A stretch of 64,000 bases of DNA, from NCBI RefSeq assembly GCF_030818655.1, contig NZ_JAUTAN010000001.1, positions 434,001 to 498,000 on the forward strand. The letters run 5' to 3'. The notes under the pieces were generated by a model. It was not told where the DNA came from and did not search any database. It saw only the letters and a program-made list of their open reading frames with translations. Origin of the DNA: Nocardioides zeae (GTDB taxonomy: Bacteria > Actinomycetota > Actinomycetes > Propionibacteriales > Nocardioidaceae). Below, one piece after another: positions 25,571 through 34,713 of the stretch (position 1 is the stretch's first letter; every line of letters starts with the position of its first letter). The translations under genes were made by a program, and so were the position numbers.

Positions 25571-26494
25571 ATGGCAGTCGTGACCATGCGCCAGCTCCTC
25601 GAGAGCGGCGTCCACTTCGGACACCAGACCCGTCGCTGGAACCCGAAGATGAAGCGGTTCATCCTCACGGACCGCAACGGCATCTACATCATCGACCTCC
25701 AGCAGTCGCTGGCCTACATCGACCGCTCCTACGCGTTCGTCAAGGAGACGGTCGCCAAGGGCGGCACGATCCTCTTCGTCGGCACGAAGAAGCAGGCGCA
25801 GGAGGCCATCGCGGAGCAGGCCACGCGCGTCGGCCAGCCCTACGTCAACCAGCGCTGGCTCGGTGGCATGCTCACCAACTTTCAGACGGTGCACCAGCGG
25901 ATCAACCGCCTGAAGGAGCTCGACGAGCTCGACTTCGACAACGTCGCCGGTTCGGGTCGCACCAAGAAGGAGCTGCTGCAGCTCAAGCGCGAGCGCGACA
26001 AGCTCGACAAGACGCTGGGCGGCATCCGCGAGATGAGCCGCACGCCCTCCGCCGTGTGGATCGTCGACACGAACAAGGAGCACCTGGCGGTCGAGGAGGC
26101 GCGCAAGCTGCGCATCCCGATCATCGGCATCCTCGACTCGAACTGCGACCCCGACGAGGTCGACTTCCCGATCCCGGGCAACGACGACGCGATCCGTGCC
26201 GTCGGCCTGCTGACGCGCGTCGTCGCCGACGCGGTCGCCGAGGGCCTCATCGAGCGCTCGGGCGGCAAGGCCGGCGCGACCGCCGAGGAGCCCCTGGCTG
26301 CCTGGGAGCGCGAGCTCCTGACGGGCGACGCCGAGCAGGCCGCTGTTGCCGCGACCGGTGGCGAGGCGGGCGACACGCCGGCCGCCGAGGCCACGGGTGC
26401 CGCGTCCGAGGCCGCGCAGGCCGACGCCGCTGTCGAGGCCGTCGAGACCGAGGCCGCCCCGGCCGAGTCGACCGAGGCTCCCGCCGAGGCCTGA
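25571..26494 (+). CDS. rpsB: 30S ribosomal protein S2
   Basis: 307-aa S2. Canonical N-terminus [20 protein letters not shown] and core [38 protein letters not shown] and [20 protein letters not shown]. The last ~60 residues are an Ala/Glu-rich extension typical of actinobacterial S2. First gene of rpsB-tsf; a large hairpin in the intergenic gap suggests tsf is partly attenuated. Confidence 0.98.
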   Translation: MAVVTMRQLLESGVHFGHQTRRWNPKMKRFILTDRNGIYIIDLQQSLAYIDRSYAFVKETVAKGGTILFVGTKKQAQEAIAEQATRVGQPYVNQRWLGGMLTNFQTVHQRINRLKELDELDFDNVAGSGRTKKELLQLKRERDKLDKTLGGIREMSRTPSAVWIVDTNKEHLAVEEARKLRIPIIGILDSNCDPDEVDFPIPGNDDAIRAVGLLTRVVADAVAEGLIERSGGKAGATAEEPLAAWERELLTGDAEQAAVAATGGEAGDTPAAEATGAASEAAQADAAVEAVETEAAPAESTEAPAEA

Positions 26495-26521
26495 GCCCCC
26501 GGCTCGACCTGACCAGCACCG

Positions 26522-26568
26522 ACGTCGCGCCGGGCTCGCGGACGCGTTCCGCGGGCCCGGCGCGACGT
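26522..26568 (+). terminator. Hairpin (possible attenuator) between rpsB and tsf
   Basis: ACGTCGCGCCGGGC (26522-26535) pairs perfectly with 26555-26568; the stem continues with CGCGG (26537-26541) and CCGCG (26549-26553), about 20 bp around a 7-nt loop. In E. coli a terminator between rpsB and tsf also tunes the ratio; the same role is inferred. Confidence 0.65.
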
Positions 26569-26609
26569 AGCGCCACCCCCCACCCCCGAAGCCAGAGGAA
26601 GAAGACACC

Positions 26610-27422
26610 ATGGCCAGCTTCTCTGCCGCTGACGTCAAGAAGCTCCGCGAGCTCACCGCCGCGGGCATGATGGACTGCAAGAAGGCACTGACCGAGACCG
26701 ACGGCGACTTCGACAAGGCCGTCGAGCTCCTCCGCGTGAAGGGCGCCGCCAAGGCCGCCGCGCGCGGCGCCGAGCGCGAGACCTCCGCCGGTCTCGTCGC
26801 CGCGTCGGGCAACGCCCTCATCGAGCTCAAGAGCGAGACCGACTTCGTCGCCAAGAGCGAGGACTTCGTCGCCGCCGCCCAGCAGATCGCGGACGCCGCC
26901 GCGGAGGCCAAGCCGGCCGACGCCGAGGCGCTCAAGGCCGTCCCGCTCGCGGACGGCACCGTCGGTTCCCTCGTCGAGGGCCTCGCGGTCAAGATCGGCG
27001 AGAAGATCGAGCTCGGCCAGGTCGCCGTGTTCGAGGGCGACACCGTCGTCTACCTCCACCGCCGCTCGGCCGACCTGCCGCCCGCCGTGGGCGTCATCGT
27101 CGAGTACTCGGGCGACGCCGAGGCCGCCCGCGGTGCCGCGATGCAGGCCGCCGCGATGCGCCCGCAGTTCCTCACGCGTGACGAGGTCCCCGCGGACGTC
27201 GTCGAGAAGGAGCGCGAGATCGCCCAGGCGCAGGCCCAGGAGGAGGGCAAGCCCGAGCAGGTCGCCGCGAAGATCGCCGAGGGTCGCCTCAACGCGTTCT
27301 TCAAGGACGTCGTGCTCCTCGAGCAGCCGTCGGTGACGGAGAACAAGAAGTCCGTGAAGCAGATCCTCGACGCCGCCGGCACGACGGTGACGCGCTTCGC
27401 GCGCTTCGAGGCGGGCGCCTGA
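26610..27422 (+). CDS. tsf: Elongation factor Ts
   Basis: 270-aa guanine nucleotide exchange factor for EF-Tu. N-terminal UBA-like segment [21 protein letters not shown], the EF-Tu contact motif [14 protein letters not shown], and the C-terminal core with [27 protein letters not shown] ribosome site precedes the ATG. Confidence 0.98.
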   Translation: MASFSAADVKKLRELTAAGMMDCKKALTETDGDFDKAVELLRVKGAAKAAARGAERETSAGLVAASGNALIELKSETDFVAKSEDFVAAAQQIADAAAEAKPADAEALKAVPLADGTVGSLVEGLAVKIGEKIELGQVAVFEGDTVVYLHRRSADLPPAVGVIVEYSGDAEAARGAAMQAAAMRPQFLTRDEVPADVVEKEREIAQAQAQEEGKPEQVAAKIAEGRLNAFFKDVVLLEQPSVTENKKSVKQILDAAGTTVTRFARFEAGA

Positions 27423-27445
27423 TCCGAGGCGTCCCCTCCGGGCAC

Positions 27446-27469
27446 GCGGGCCAGTAAGGTGAGGCCCGC
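27446..27469 (+). terminator. Hairpin after tsf
   Basis: GCGGGCC (27446-27452) pairs with GGCCCGC (27463-27469) 24 bases past the tsf stop. The loop contains TAAGGT, which could alternatively be a -10 for pyrH. A second stem TCCTCGTG (27501-27508) with CACGAGGA (27520-27527) follows in the pyrH leader. Confidence 0.5.
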
Positions 27470-27707
27470 TGTCCACCGGCAGCACAGACCCCGGCAGTGG
27501 TCCTCGTGATCCACCGCCACACGAGGAGGCCGGTCCGCATGACGTGCAGAGCACCACGCCGTCACGCGGGCCGGCCTTCGTCGTGCCCGGGCCACCCCCG
27601 GACCGAGGCCGACCACGCCGACGCCGACCGCGTCGTCGCGGACCCCGCCCGCACCTGACCGAGCCACCCACGCCGACCCGCCGCAGCGCCGTACCGAAAG
27701 GAACCCC

Positions 27708-28424
27708 GTGCCCGCATACCGCCGCGTCCTCCTCAAGCTCTCCGGAGAGGTCTTCGGAGGAGGGAGCGTCGGCGTCGATCCCGACGTCGTGCAGGAGATC
27801 GCCGCCGAGATCGCGTCGGTCGTCGAGGCCGGCGTGCAGGTCGCCGTCGTCACGGGCGGCGGCAACTTCTTCCGCGGGGCGGAGCTGCAGCAGCGGGGCA
27901 TGGACCGCTCGCGCGCCGACTACATGGGCATGCTCGGCATCGTCATGAACTGCTTGGCGCTGCAGGACTTCCTGGAGAAGCTCGGCGTCGACACGCGCGT
28001 GCAGACCGCGATCACGATGGGCCAGGTCGCCGAGCCCTACATCCCGCGCCGCGCGATCCGCCACATGGAGAAGGGCCGCGTCGTCATCTTCGGCGCCGGC
28101 ATGGGCATGCCGTTCTTCTCCACCGACACCGTCGCCGTGCAGCGCGCGCTCGAGAACAAGTGCGACGCCGTGCTCGTGGCCAAGAACGGCGTGGACGGCG
28201 TCTACTCCGCCGACCCCCGCACCAACCCCGACGCGGTCAAGCTCGACACGGTGACCTACGACGAGGCGATCAGCCAGGGCCTGCGGATCATGGACCAGAC
28301 GGCGTTCGCGCTGTGCGGCGAGAACAAGCTGCCGATGGTCGTCTTCGGCATGCAGCCGCAGGGCAACATCCTGCGCGTCGTGCAGGGTGAGAAGATCGGG
28401 ACGCTCGTCAGCGCCGAGAGCTGA
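27708..28424 (+). CDS. pyrH: UMP kinase
   Basis: 238-aa bacterial-type UMP kinase making UDP from UMP; allosterically regulated hexamer in other species. Motifs: [13 protein letters not shown] (ATP loop), [14 protein letters not shown], and [23 protein letters not shown] start with AAAGGAA ribosome site. The 285-base gap from tsf holds the hairpins described and no gene. Confidence 0.97.
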   Translation: MPAYRRVLLKLSGEVFGGGSVGVDPDVVQEIAAEIASVVEAGVQVAVVTGGGNFFRGAELQQRGMDRSRADYMGMLGIVMNCLALQDFLEKLGVDTRVQTAITMGQVAEPYIPRRAIRHMEKGRVVIFGAGMGMPFFSTDTVAVQRALENKCDAVLVAKNGVDGVYSADPRTNPDAVKLDTVTYDEAISQGLRIMDQTAFALCGENKLPMVVFGMQPQGNILRVVQGEKIGTLVSAES

Positions 28425-28431
28425 GCTGAGT

Positions 28432-28464
28432 CCGCCGCGACCGGCCACGGCCCGGTTGCGGCGG
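28432..28464 (+). terminator. Hairpin between pyrH and frr
   Basis: CCGCCGCGACCG (28432-28443) pairs with CGGTTGCGGCGG (28453-28464), 12 bp with one G-U, 9-nt loop, directly after the pyrH stop. Confidence 0.6.
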
Positions 28465-28536
28465 GAACCGAACGTAGACCAGAGTCGCTGGGCGCCAGCC
28501 CGACGCGCGACGCGCGCAGATGATGAGGAGCAAGCA

Positions 28537-29094
28537 GTGATCAACGAGGTCCTGAACGAGGCCGACGGCAAGATGGACAAGTCGGTCGAGGCGACCCGCG
28601 AGGAGTTCGCCGCCATCCGCGCCGGCCGTGCCCACCCGAGCATGTTCAACAAGATCGTCGTCGACTACTACGGGTCCCCGACGCCGCTGCAGCAGCTCGC
28701 GTCGTTCACGGCGCCCGAGGCCCGCATCATCCTCATCTCGCCCTACGACGTGGGCGCCATGAACGCCATCGAGAAGGCGATCCGCGACTCCGACCTGGGC
28801 GTCAACCCGTCCAACGACGGCAAGGTGCTGCGCTGCGTCTTCCCCGAGCTGACCGAGGAGCGCCGCAAGGAGTTCATCAAGGTCGCCCGCACGAAGGCCG
28901 AGGAGGGGCGCGTCGCCGTGCGCAACCTGCGCCGCACCGCCAAGCAGAACCTCGAGCGCCTCGAGAAGGACGGCGAGGTCGGCAAGGACGACGTCACCGG
29001 TGCCGAGAAGCGCCTCGACGGCCTCACGAAGAAGCACGTCGACGCGATCGACGACCTGCTCAAGGCGAAGGAGTCCGAGCTGCTCGAGGTCTGA
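28537..29094 (+). CDS. frr: Ribosome recycling factor
   Basis: 185-aa RRF that splits post-termination ribosomes with EF-G. Canonical: RAGRAHPSMFNKIVVDYYGS, the RIILISPYDVGAMNAIEKAI segment, DLGVNPSNDGKVLRCVFPEL and RKEFIKVARTKAEEGRVAVR. GTG start behind a GATGAGGAG ribosome site. cdsA follows after 15 bases. Confidence 0.97.
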   Translation: MINEVLNEADGKMDKSVEATREEFAAIRAGRAHPSMFNKIVVDYYGSPTPLQQLASFTAPEARIILISPYDVGAMNAIEKAIRDSDLGVNPSNDGKVLRCVFPELTEERRKEFIKVARTKAEEGRVAVRNLRRTAKQNLERLEKDGEVGKDDVTGAEKRLDGLTKKHVDAIDDLLKAKESELLEV

Positions 29095-29109
29095 GCAGAC
29101 CGGAACAGC

Positions 29110-30000
29110 GTGAGCGTGACTCCTCCCGACACCACCGGCACCCCGGCAGCACCCCCCGTGAAGGACCACGGCCGGGCAGGTCGCAACCTGCCCGCCGCGG
29201 TCGCCTCCGCGGTGGTGCTCCTGGGTGCCGTCGCCGCGTCCCTGGCGTTCTACAAGACGGCCTTCATGGTGATCGTGGCGATCGCCGTCGTCGTCGCCGT
29301 GTGGGAGCTCCACCAGGGCTTCGCGGCGAAGGACATCGACCTCCCCGAGCAGCCGCTGATGGTCGGTGGCGTCGTCATGGTCGTGGTCGCCTACTTCTTC
29401 GGGCCCCCGGCCCTCGTCACCGCGACGGCGGTGACCGGCCTGGCGATCATGCTGTGGCTCCTGCACCGGGGGGTCGACGGCTACGTGCGCAACGCGTCGG
29501 CCGCGATCTTCGCGCTCATCTACATCCCGTTCCTCGGCTCCTTCGTCGCGCTGCTGCTGGCGGAGGGCGGCTCGACCGGCTTCGAGGGGTACGACGACGG
29601 CGTGCGCGGCGTCATCGTCTTCGTGCTGGTGACGATCGCCTCCGACATCGGGGGGTACGTCGCGGGCGTGCTCTTCGGCAAGCACCCGATGGCCCGTGTG
29701 ATCTCGCCCAAGAAGTCGTGGGAGGGCTTCGCGGGCTCCGCGGTCGCCTGCGTGGTCGTGGGGTGGCTGCTCGTCGTGTACCTCCTCGACGGCGACTGGT
29801 GGGTCGGCATCTGCCTCGGTCTCATCACGGTCGTCATGGCCACGCTCGGCGACCTCTGCGAGTCGGTCATCAAGCGCGACCTCGGCATCAAGGACATGAG
29901 CCAGGTGATCCCGGGCCACGGCGGCCTCATGGACCGGCTCGACTCGCTGCTCGCCACCGTCGCCCCGACGTGGCTGCTGCTGCACTACCTGGTCTTCTGA
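29110..30000 (+). CDS. cdsA: Phosphatidate cytidylyltransferase
   Basis: 296-aa multi-pass membrane enzyme making CDP-diacylglycerol from phosphatidic acid and CTP. The family signature near the C-terminus is complete: SVIKRDLGIKDMSQVIPGHG followed by GLMDRLDS. About 7-8 hydrophobic segments precede it. GTG start; same transcript as frr. Confidence 0.96.
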   Translation: MSVTPPDTTGTPAAPPVKDHGRAGRNLPAAVASAVVLLGAVAASLAFYKTAFMVIVAIAVVVAVWELHQGFAAKDIDLPEQPLMVGGVVMVVVAYFFGPPALVTATAVTGLAIMLWLLHRGVDGYVRNASAAIFALIYIPFLGSFVALLLAEGGSTGFEGYDDGVRGVIVFVLVTIASDIGGYVAGVLFGKHPMARVISPKKSWEGFAGSAVACVVVGWLLVVYLLDGDWWVGICLGLITVVMATLGDLCESVIKRDLGIKDMSQVIPGHGGLMDRLDSLLATVAPTWLLLHYLVF

Positions 30001-30038
30001 CCCCCGGCGTGCCGTGCGCCCGCCGCTCGTGCCGGCAC

Positions 30039-30044
30039 TAGGGT
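30039..30044 (+). promoter_or_regulatory. Possible -10 element TAGGGT for the membrane protein gene at 30071
   Basis: TAGGGT is followed by a ~20-nt leader containing GAGAGGGGG before the GTG at 30071. The -35 is not obvious. Confidence 0.35.
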
Positions 30045-30070
30045 GAGCGCCGACGAGAGGGGGTCGCACC

Positions 30071-30793
30071 GTGCGAGCCAAGTGGGTGGCGGTCGCCGTC
30101 GCGGGCGCCGGAGCCGCGTACGCCGCGGAGCGGGCCCGCCGCGGACGTGACGCCGTGCCGGTCGGTGCGGCAGCCCCCGCCGCGTCGCCGGTGGCACCCG
30201 TGGCCCCGGCGGCTCCGACGGTCGTCGACGCGCCCGAGCCGGTCGTCGACGCGCCCGAGCCGGTCGTGCCGCCCGAGCCCGTCGCGGACGAGGTGCTGAC
30301 CGCCACCGGTGCACTGGAGCCGGTGCGCGACGTCCCTCGGGAGCCGGAGCCCGAGCCGGAGCCCGAGCCGGAGCCCGAGTCGGAGCCCGAGTCGGAGCCG
30401 GAGCCCGAGCCGGAGCCCGTCGTGCCCCCGACGGTCGCGGCGCCGGTGGTCCGCGCCGTACCGGAGCCGGAGGTCGAGCCCGGCCGCGACGAGGACGAGG
30501 ACGAGGAACCCGGGTCGACCAAGGTCGCGCTCAGCGGGTTCTACGTCGGGCTGGTCTGCATGCTGTTCGCGCCGGTGCTCTACTTCAGCGCCACGGACTG
30601 GCTGTTCGACGCGGAGACGTCGGCCGAGCTGACGCCGTTCGTGCTGCTGCTCCTGGCGGTCCCGGCGATCCTGGTGGCGCTGCCGCGCACGCGGCGGTTC
30701 GGGCTCTACATGGTGCTCGGGCTCGCCCTCACGGGCGTCGTGGTCGCGACCACCGCGATCGTCGTGCTGTTCCTGCTCATCGGCGTGGGCTGA
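30071..30793 (+). CDS. Uncharacterised membrane protein with Pro-Glu repeat region
   Basis: 240-aa protein of unknown function. A short N-terminal hydrophobic stretch (VAVAVAGAGAAYAA) leads into a disordered, acidic Ala/Pro/Val region with an EPEP repeat (around residues 92-115), then three predicted TM helices at the C-terminus (YVGLVCMLFAPVLYFS; FVLLLLAVPAILVAL; YMVLGLALTGVVVAT). The EP repeat could act as a rigid spacer, as in TonB-like proteins, but nothing else supports that. Lies between cdsA and rlmN; codon use matches neighbours. Confidence 0.75.
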   Translation: MRAKWVAVAVAGAGAAYAAERARRGRDAVPVGAAAPAASPVAPVAPAAPTVVDAPEPVVDAPEPVVPPEPVADEVLTATGALEPVRDVPREPEPEPEPEPEPESEPESEPEPEPEPVVPPTVAAPVVRAVPEPEVEPGRDEDEDEEPGSTKVALSGFYVGLVCMLFAPVLYFSATDWLFDAETSAELTPFVLLLLAVPAILVALPRTRRFGLYMVLGLALTGVVVATTAIVVLFLLIGVG

Positions 30794-30862
30794 CACCGTC
30801 GCCGGAGCCCCTCGGCTCACGTTTCGGCGCAGACGTGGCCGCGGTGGGATGATCGGGGGGCG

Positions 30863-32008
<1,146 letters not shown>

Positions 32009-32037
32009 GCGCCCTCCCGCACCCGCAGCCGTTCCGC

Positions 32038-32087
32038 CAGCGCGGTGGATCGCTGAGCACCCGTCTGCTCAGCGATCCACCGCGCTG
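32038..32087 (+). terminator. 22-bp perfect hairpin after rlmN
   Basis: Arms 32038-32059 and 32066-32087 are exact reverse complements (22 bp) with a 6-nt loop, starting 29 bases after the stop. The stem begins CAGCGCGGTGG. It is unusually long for a terminator in this window. Confidence 0.8.
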
Positions 32088-32206
32088 TCGTTCGTGACGG
32101 CCCGGGTGAACGCCGCATGACGCGGAGGCAGCGGCGTCCCGTGGAGGTTCCCGCCCGGTTCAACTGGCGTCCACCGGCGCCGCCCCGCGTGGTTCCGGCC
32201 CGCTCC

Positions 32207-32212
32207 TAGCGT
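32207..32212 (+). promoter_or_regulatory. Possible -10 element TAGCGT for the glycosyltransferase gene
   Basis: TAGCGT about 60 bases before the ATG at 32273; the leader ends with a strong GGAGGAGGA ribosome site. No good -35 hexamer is visible. Confidence 0.3.
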
Positions 32213-32272
32213 CCGATCCGTCAGTGAGCGCACAGCGACGACGACTGTGCACCGACGGAGGAGGACCGCCGC

Positions 32273-33460
32273 ATGCGGCTGCACCGTTCGAGCCCGAGCA
32301 CCGTCACGCACCTCCCGCGCCGCGGCGACCGCCTGCGGGTGCTGGTCGTCAGCGAGTCGTTCCTCCCGCAGGTCAACGGGGTCACCAACTCCGTGCGGCG
32401 GGTGCTGGAGCACCTCGCGGCCGAGGGGCACGAGGCCGAGCTGGTGGCGCCGACCGGGCCCGCGACGTACGCGGGGTTCCCCGTCACCATCTGCCGGGGT
32501 GCGCACCTGCCGTTCTACCGCGACTTCCGCATCGGTCTGGAGACCCAGCGCCGGCTGCGGGCGGCGATGGAGCGGTTCCGTCCGGACGTCGTGCACATCG
32601 CCTCGCCGGCCACGCTGGGCTACCAGGCGGCGCGCGCTGCGGCGGACCTCGGCATCCCCACGGTCGCGATCTACCAGACGGACCTCGTCGGCTTCGCGGA
32701 CCGCTACGGCATCGCGGGCGGCACGCGGGCGATGTCCTACCTCACGCGCCGCATCCACACGAGCGTCGACCGCACGCTCGCTCCCTCGACCGCCAGCCTC
32801 CGTCAGCTCGAGCAGATGGAGGTGCCCGGTCTGGGCCGCTGGCCACGCGGGGTCGACCTCACGCAGTTCGACCCCGCGTGTCGCGACGACGAGCTCCGGC
32901 GGCGGCTCGCCCCGGACGGCGAGCTGCTGGTCGGCTACGTCGGTCGCCTCGCGCCGGAGAAGGAGCTCGAGCTGCTGACGCACGTCGACCGGCTGCCCGG
33001 CGTGCGGGTGGTGATCGTGGGGGGCGGTCCGGAGGAGGAGCGCCTGCGGGCGCTGCTGCCGGACGCCGCGTTCCTCGGTGTGCTGCACGGTGCGGAGCTG
33101 GCCGCGGCATACGCCAGCCTCGACGTCTTCGTCCACACCGGTCGTCACGAGACCTACTGCCAGGCCGCGCAGGAGGCGCTGGCCTCGGGGGTCCCGGTCG
33201 TGGCGCCGCGGGCCGGCGGGCCGATCGACGTGGTGGACGACGGCACGGCGGGCTACCTCTACGAGCCGGGGAACGGCGCGGCGATGGCGACCTACGTGCG
33301 CATGCTCCACGAGAACGCGCCCCTCCGTCGTCGCGCGGCCGTTGCTGCGCGCCGCAGCGTCGAGGGTCGGTCCTGGGCGGCGGTCAACGCGCTGCTGGTG
33401 CGGCACTACCGCGAGGTGGTCGCCGACCGCCGTGCCGTCCGGGCGGCACGGGCGGCCTGA
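32273..33460 (+). CDS. GT4-family glycosyltransferase (GDP-mannose mannosyltransferase-like)
   Basis: 395-aa GT-B enzyme, glycosyltransferase group 1. N-terminal acceptor domain starts LRVLVVSESFLPQVNGVTNS with its Gly-rich loop; the C-terminal donor domain shows VGYVGRLAPEKELELL, VIVGGGPEEERLR, and the EX7E block HETYCQAAQEALASGVPVVAP. Overall similarity is to MgtA/PimB-type alpha-mannosyltransferases that act on glycolipid carriers in actinobacteria; the exact acceptor is not deducible. No TM segment, so peripheral to the membrane. Confidence 0.88.
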   Translation: MRLHRSSPSTVTHLPRRGDRLRVLVVSESFLPQVNGVTNSVRRVLEHLAAEGHEAELVAPTGPATYAGFPVTICRGAHLPFYRDFRIGLETQRRLRAAMERFRPDVVHIASPATLGYQAARAAADLGIPTVAIYQTDLVGFADRYGIAGGTRAMSYLTRRIHTSVDRTLAPSTASLRQLEQMEVPGLGRWPRGVDLTQFDPACRDDELRRRLAPDGELLVGYVGRLAPEKELELLTHVDRLPGVRVVIVGGGPEEERLRALLPDAAFLGVLHGAELAAAYASLDVFVHTGRHETYCQAAQEALASGVPVVAPRAGGPIDVVDDGTAGYLYEPGNGAAMATYVRMLHENAPLRRRAAVAARRSVEGRSWAAVNALLVRHYREVVADRRAVRAARAA

Positions 33461-33478
33461 TCCGCGGCCGGTCGCCAC

Positions 33479-33484
33479 TAGGCT
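33479..33484 (+). promoter_or_regulatory. Leaderless-type -10 element TAGGCT
   Basis: TAGGCT ends 7 bases before the GTG at 33492 and supports that start. Confidence 0.45.
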
Positions 33485-33491
33485 CCGGAGG

Positions 33492-34163
33492 GTGACGAAC
33501 CTCGCCTTCGACGCCCTCGACCTCCACGTGATCCGCGGCCGTGCCGAGGCGCCGGCCGTCTCGACGCCCGACCGCGAGGTCGACTTCGCGACGGTCCTGG
33601 AGGAGGTCGGGGCCCTTGCCGGGGCGATGCGGGCGCTCGGCGTGACGCCGGGGGCGTCGGTGCTGGTGGCGCTCATGGACGAGTACGACGAGCTGCTGGC
33701 CTTCCTCGCCACCCTCCGTCTCCGGGCGGTCCCGGTGCTGGTCGACCGGGTGCACGCCTCGGTGACGGTCGATCCCGAGTCGGCGCCGGCCGCGCACCTC
33801 CCCTCCGCGGCGACGCTCGCCGTCCGGCACCGCCCCCACCTGGTGGTGTCGGCCGCGCCGTGGCCCGGCCACGTGCACCGTCCGGGGGCCGTGCTCTACC
33901 GGGGGCCGGAGCCGCAGGACCCCGAGAGGGAGGTCGCCTGGGAGCTCGCGCTGCGGGCGGGGCGCACCGACCCGGCACCCGCCTCGCGCGCCGAGGAGGT
34001 CGACGGGCCCGCGGCCGACGTCCACGCGGCGGCCGCCGAGGCGTGCGCGTACGTCGTCGGCAACCGTGCGGTGCTGCACCGCGAGGTGCCCGAGGTGGGC
34101 ACCCAGATCGGTCGCCGGCTGGGCGGGCTGCTCGGCGGCCGCCCCGTGACGCTGGGGCGCTGA
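33492..34163 (+). CDS. Uncharacterised protein resembling an AMP-binding enzyme N-terminal fragment
   Basis: 223-aa protein of unknown function. Residues ~27-75 (VDFATVLEEVGALAGAMRAL then VTPGASVLVALMDEYDELLAFLATLRLRAVPVLVD) match the 'tY.eL...v..lA..L..lGv..Gd.V.i.l......v.a.lA..raGav' pattern of acyl/aryl-CoA synthetase N-terminal domains. The P-loop-like motif (TSGTTGxPK) and everything after it are missing; the C-terminal half is different. It could be a stand-alone derivative of the family or a remnant. Codon use matches neighbours and a clean leaderless promoter exists, so it is probably expressed. Confidence 0.7.
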   Translation: MTNLAFDALDLHVIRGRAEAPAVSTPDREVDFATVLEEVGALAGAMRALGVTPGASVLVALMDEYDELLAFLATLRLRAVPVLVDRVHASVTVDPESAPAAHLPSAATLAVRHRPHLVVSAAPWPGHVHRPGAVLYRGPEPQDPEREVAWELALRAGRTDPAPASRAEEVDGPAADVHAAAAEACAYVVGNRAVLHREVPEVGTQIGRRLGGLLGGRPVTLGR

Positions 34164-34173
34164 GACGCCCGGG

Positions 34174-34503
34174 TCAGGCGCGGTCGACGGCCATCTCGCC
34201 GAGCTCGGACCAGTCGTCGGCGTCGACGTCCTGGCTGACGATGCGCGGGGTCGACGCCAGGTAGCGCGGGAGCTTCTCCTGCGCCGCCCGGAAGTGGTCG
34301 GACTGCACGTGCGCCGCGCCGGCGTCGCCGTCGTCAAAGGCCTCGACGAGCACGTACTGGTGCGGGTCCTTCACCGAGCGCGACCAGAAGAACCACTTGC
34401 AGCCGGGCTCGGCGTTGCAGGCCTCGGTGAACTCGCGGGAGATCTCGGGCCAGTCGTCGGCGTGCTCGGGCAGGACGTCGAACACCGCGGTGATGAAGAT
34501 CAA
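34174..34503 (-). CDS. Antibiotic biosynthesis monooxygenase (ABM) domain protein
   Basis: 109-aa ferredoxin-like dimeric alpha/beta-barrel protein of the ABM/quinol monooxygenase type: IFITAVFDVLPEHADDWPEI, the central GCKWFFWSRSVKDPHQYVLVEAF and AAHVQSDHFRAAQEKLPRYL with the conserved His-x-x-S-x-H-F. Such proteins oxidise quinols or handle reactive small molecules without cofactor. Convergent with the gene at 33492, 10 bases apart. An isolated gene, so no pathway can be inferred. Confidence 0.85.
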   Translation of the reverse strand: MIFITAVFDVLPEHADDWPEISREFTEACNAEPGCKWFFWSRSVKDPHQYVLVEAFDDGDAGAAHVQSDHFRAAQEKLPRYLASTPRIVSQDVDADDWSELGEMAVDRA

Positions 34504-34570
34504 GGTCGCTCCTCGGGTCAGGATCTGGGTCGTCCGCCAGTCTGCCGGGAGCCCCGAAGCCGGGGCGGGC

Positions 34571-34602
34571 GCGGACGGACGCGCCCCAGTGCGTCCGTCC
34601 GC
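34571..34602. terminator. 12-bp perfect hairpin between the ABM gene and dxr
   Basis: GCGGACGGACGC (34571-34582) and GCGTCCGTCCGC (34591-34602) with an 8-nt loop; a smaller GCCCCG/CGGGGC hairpin lies at 34551-34566. They sit upstream of both divergent genes, so their role may be regulatory rather than termination. Confidence 0.4.
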
Positions 34603-34614
34603 CCCACGCCATGC

Positions 34615-34658
34615 TTGCAGATTCCTTGAAGATTCGTGGAGATCTGCTTGAGGTCGTC
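34615..34658. repeat. Helically phased 11-bp repeats upstream of dxr
   Basis: TTGCAGATTCC (34615-34625), TTGAAGATTCG (34626-34636), TGGAGATCTGC (34637-34647) and TTGAGGTCGTC (34648-34658) are head-to-tail, diverged copies of an 11-bp unit, about one helix turn each, within otherwise GC-rich DNA. A protein-binding site is suggested. Confidence 0.4.
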
Positions 34659-34713
34659 AACGATGGCGGGCGCCGGGGGTCACGGCGTGCGGTCGGCCTG
34701 CCAGACTCCGCCC

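Noticed and set aside
34636..34713. Longer start for dxr giving [10 protein letters not shown]...
   Set aside because: The extra residues are not conserved, overlap the phased repeats, and the GTG at 34714 gives the usual N-terminus.
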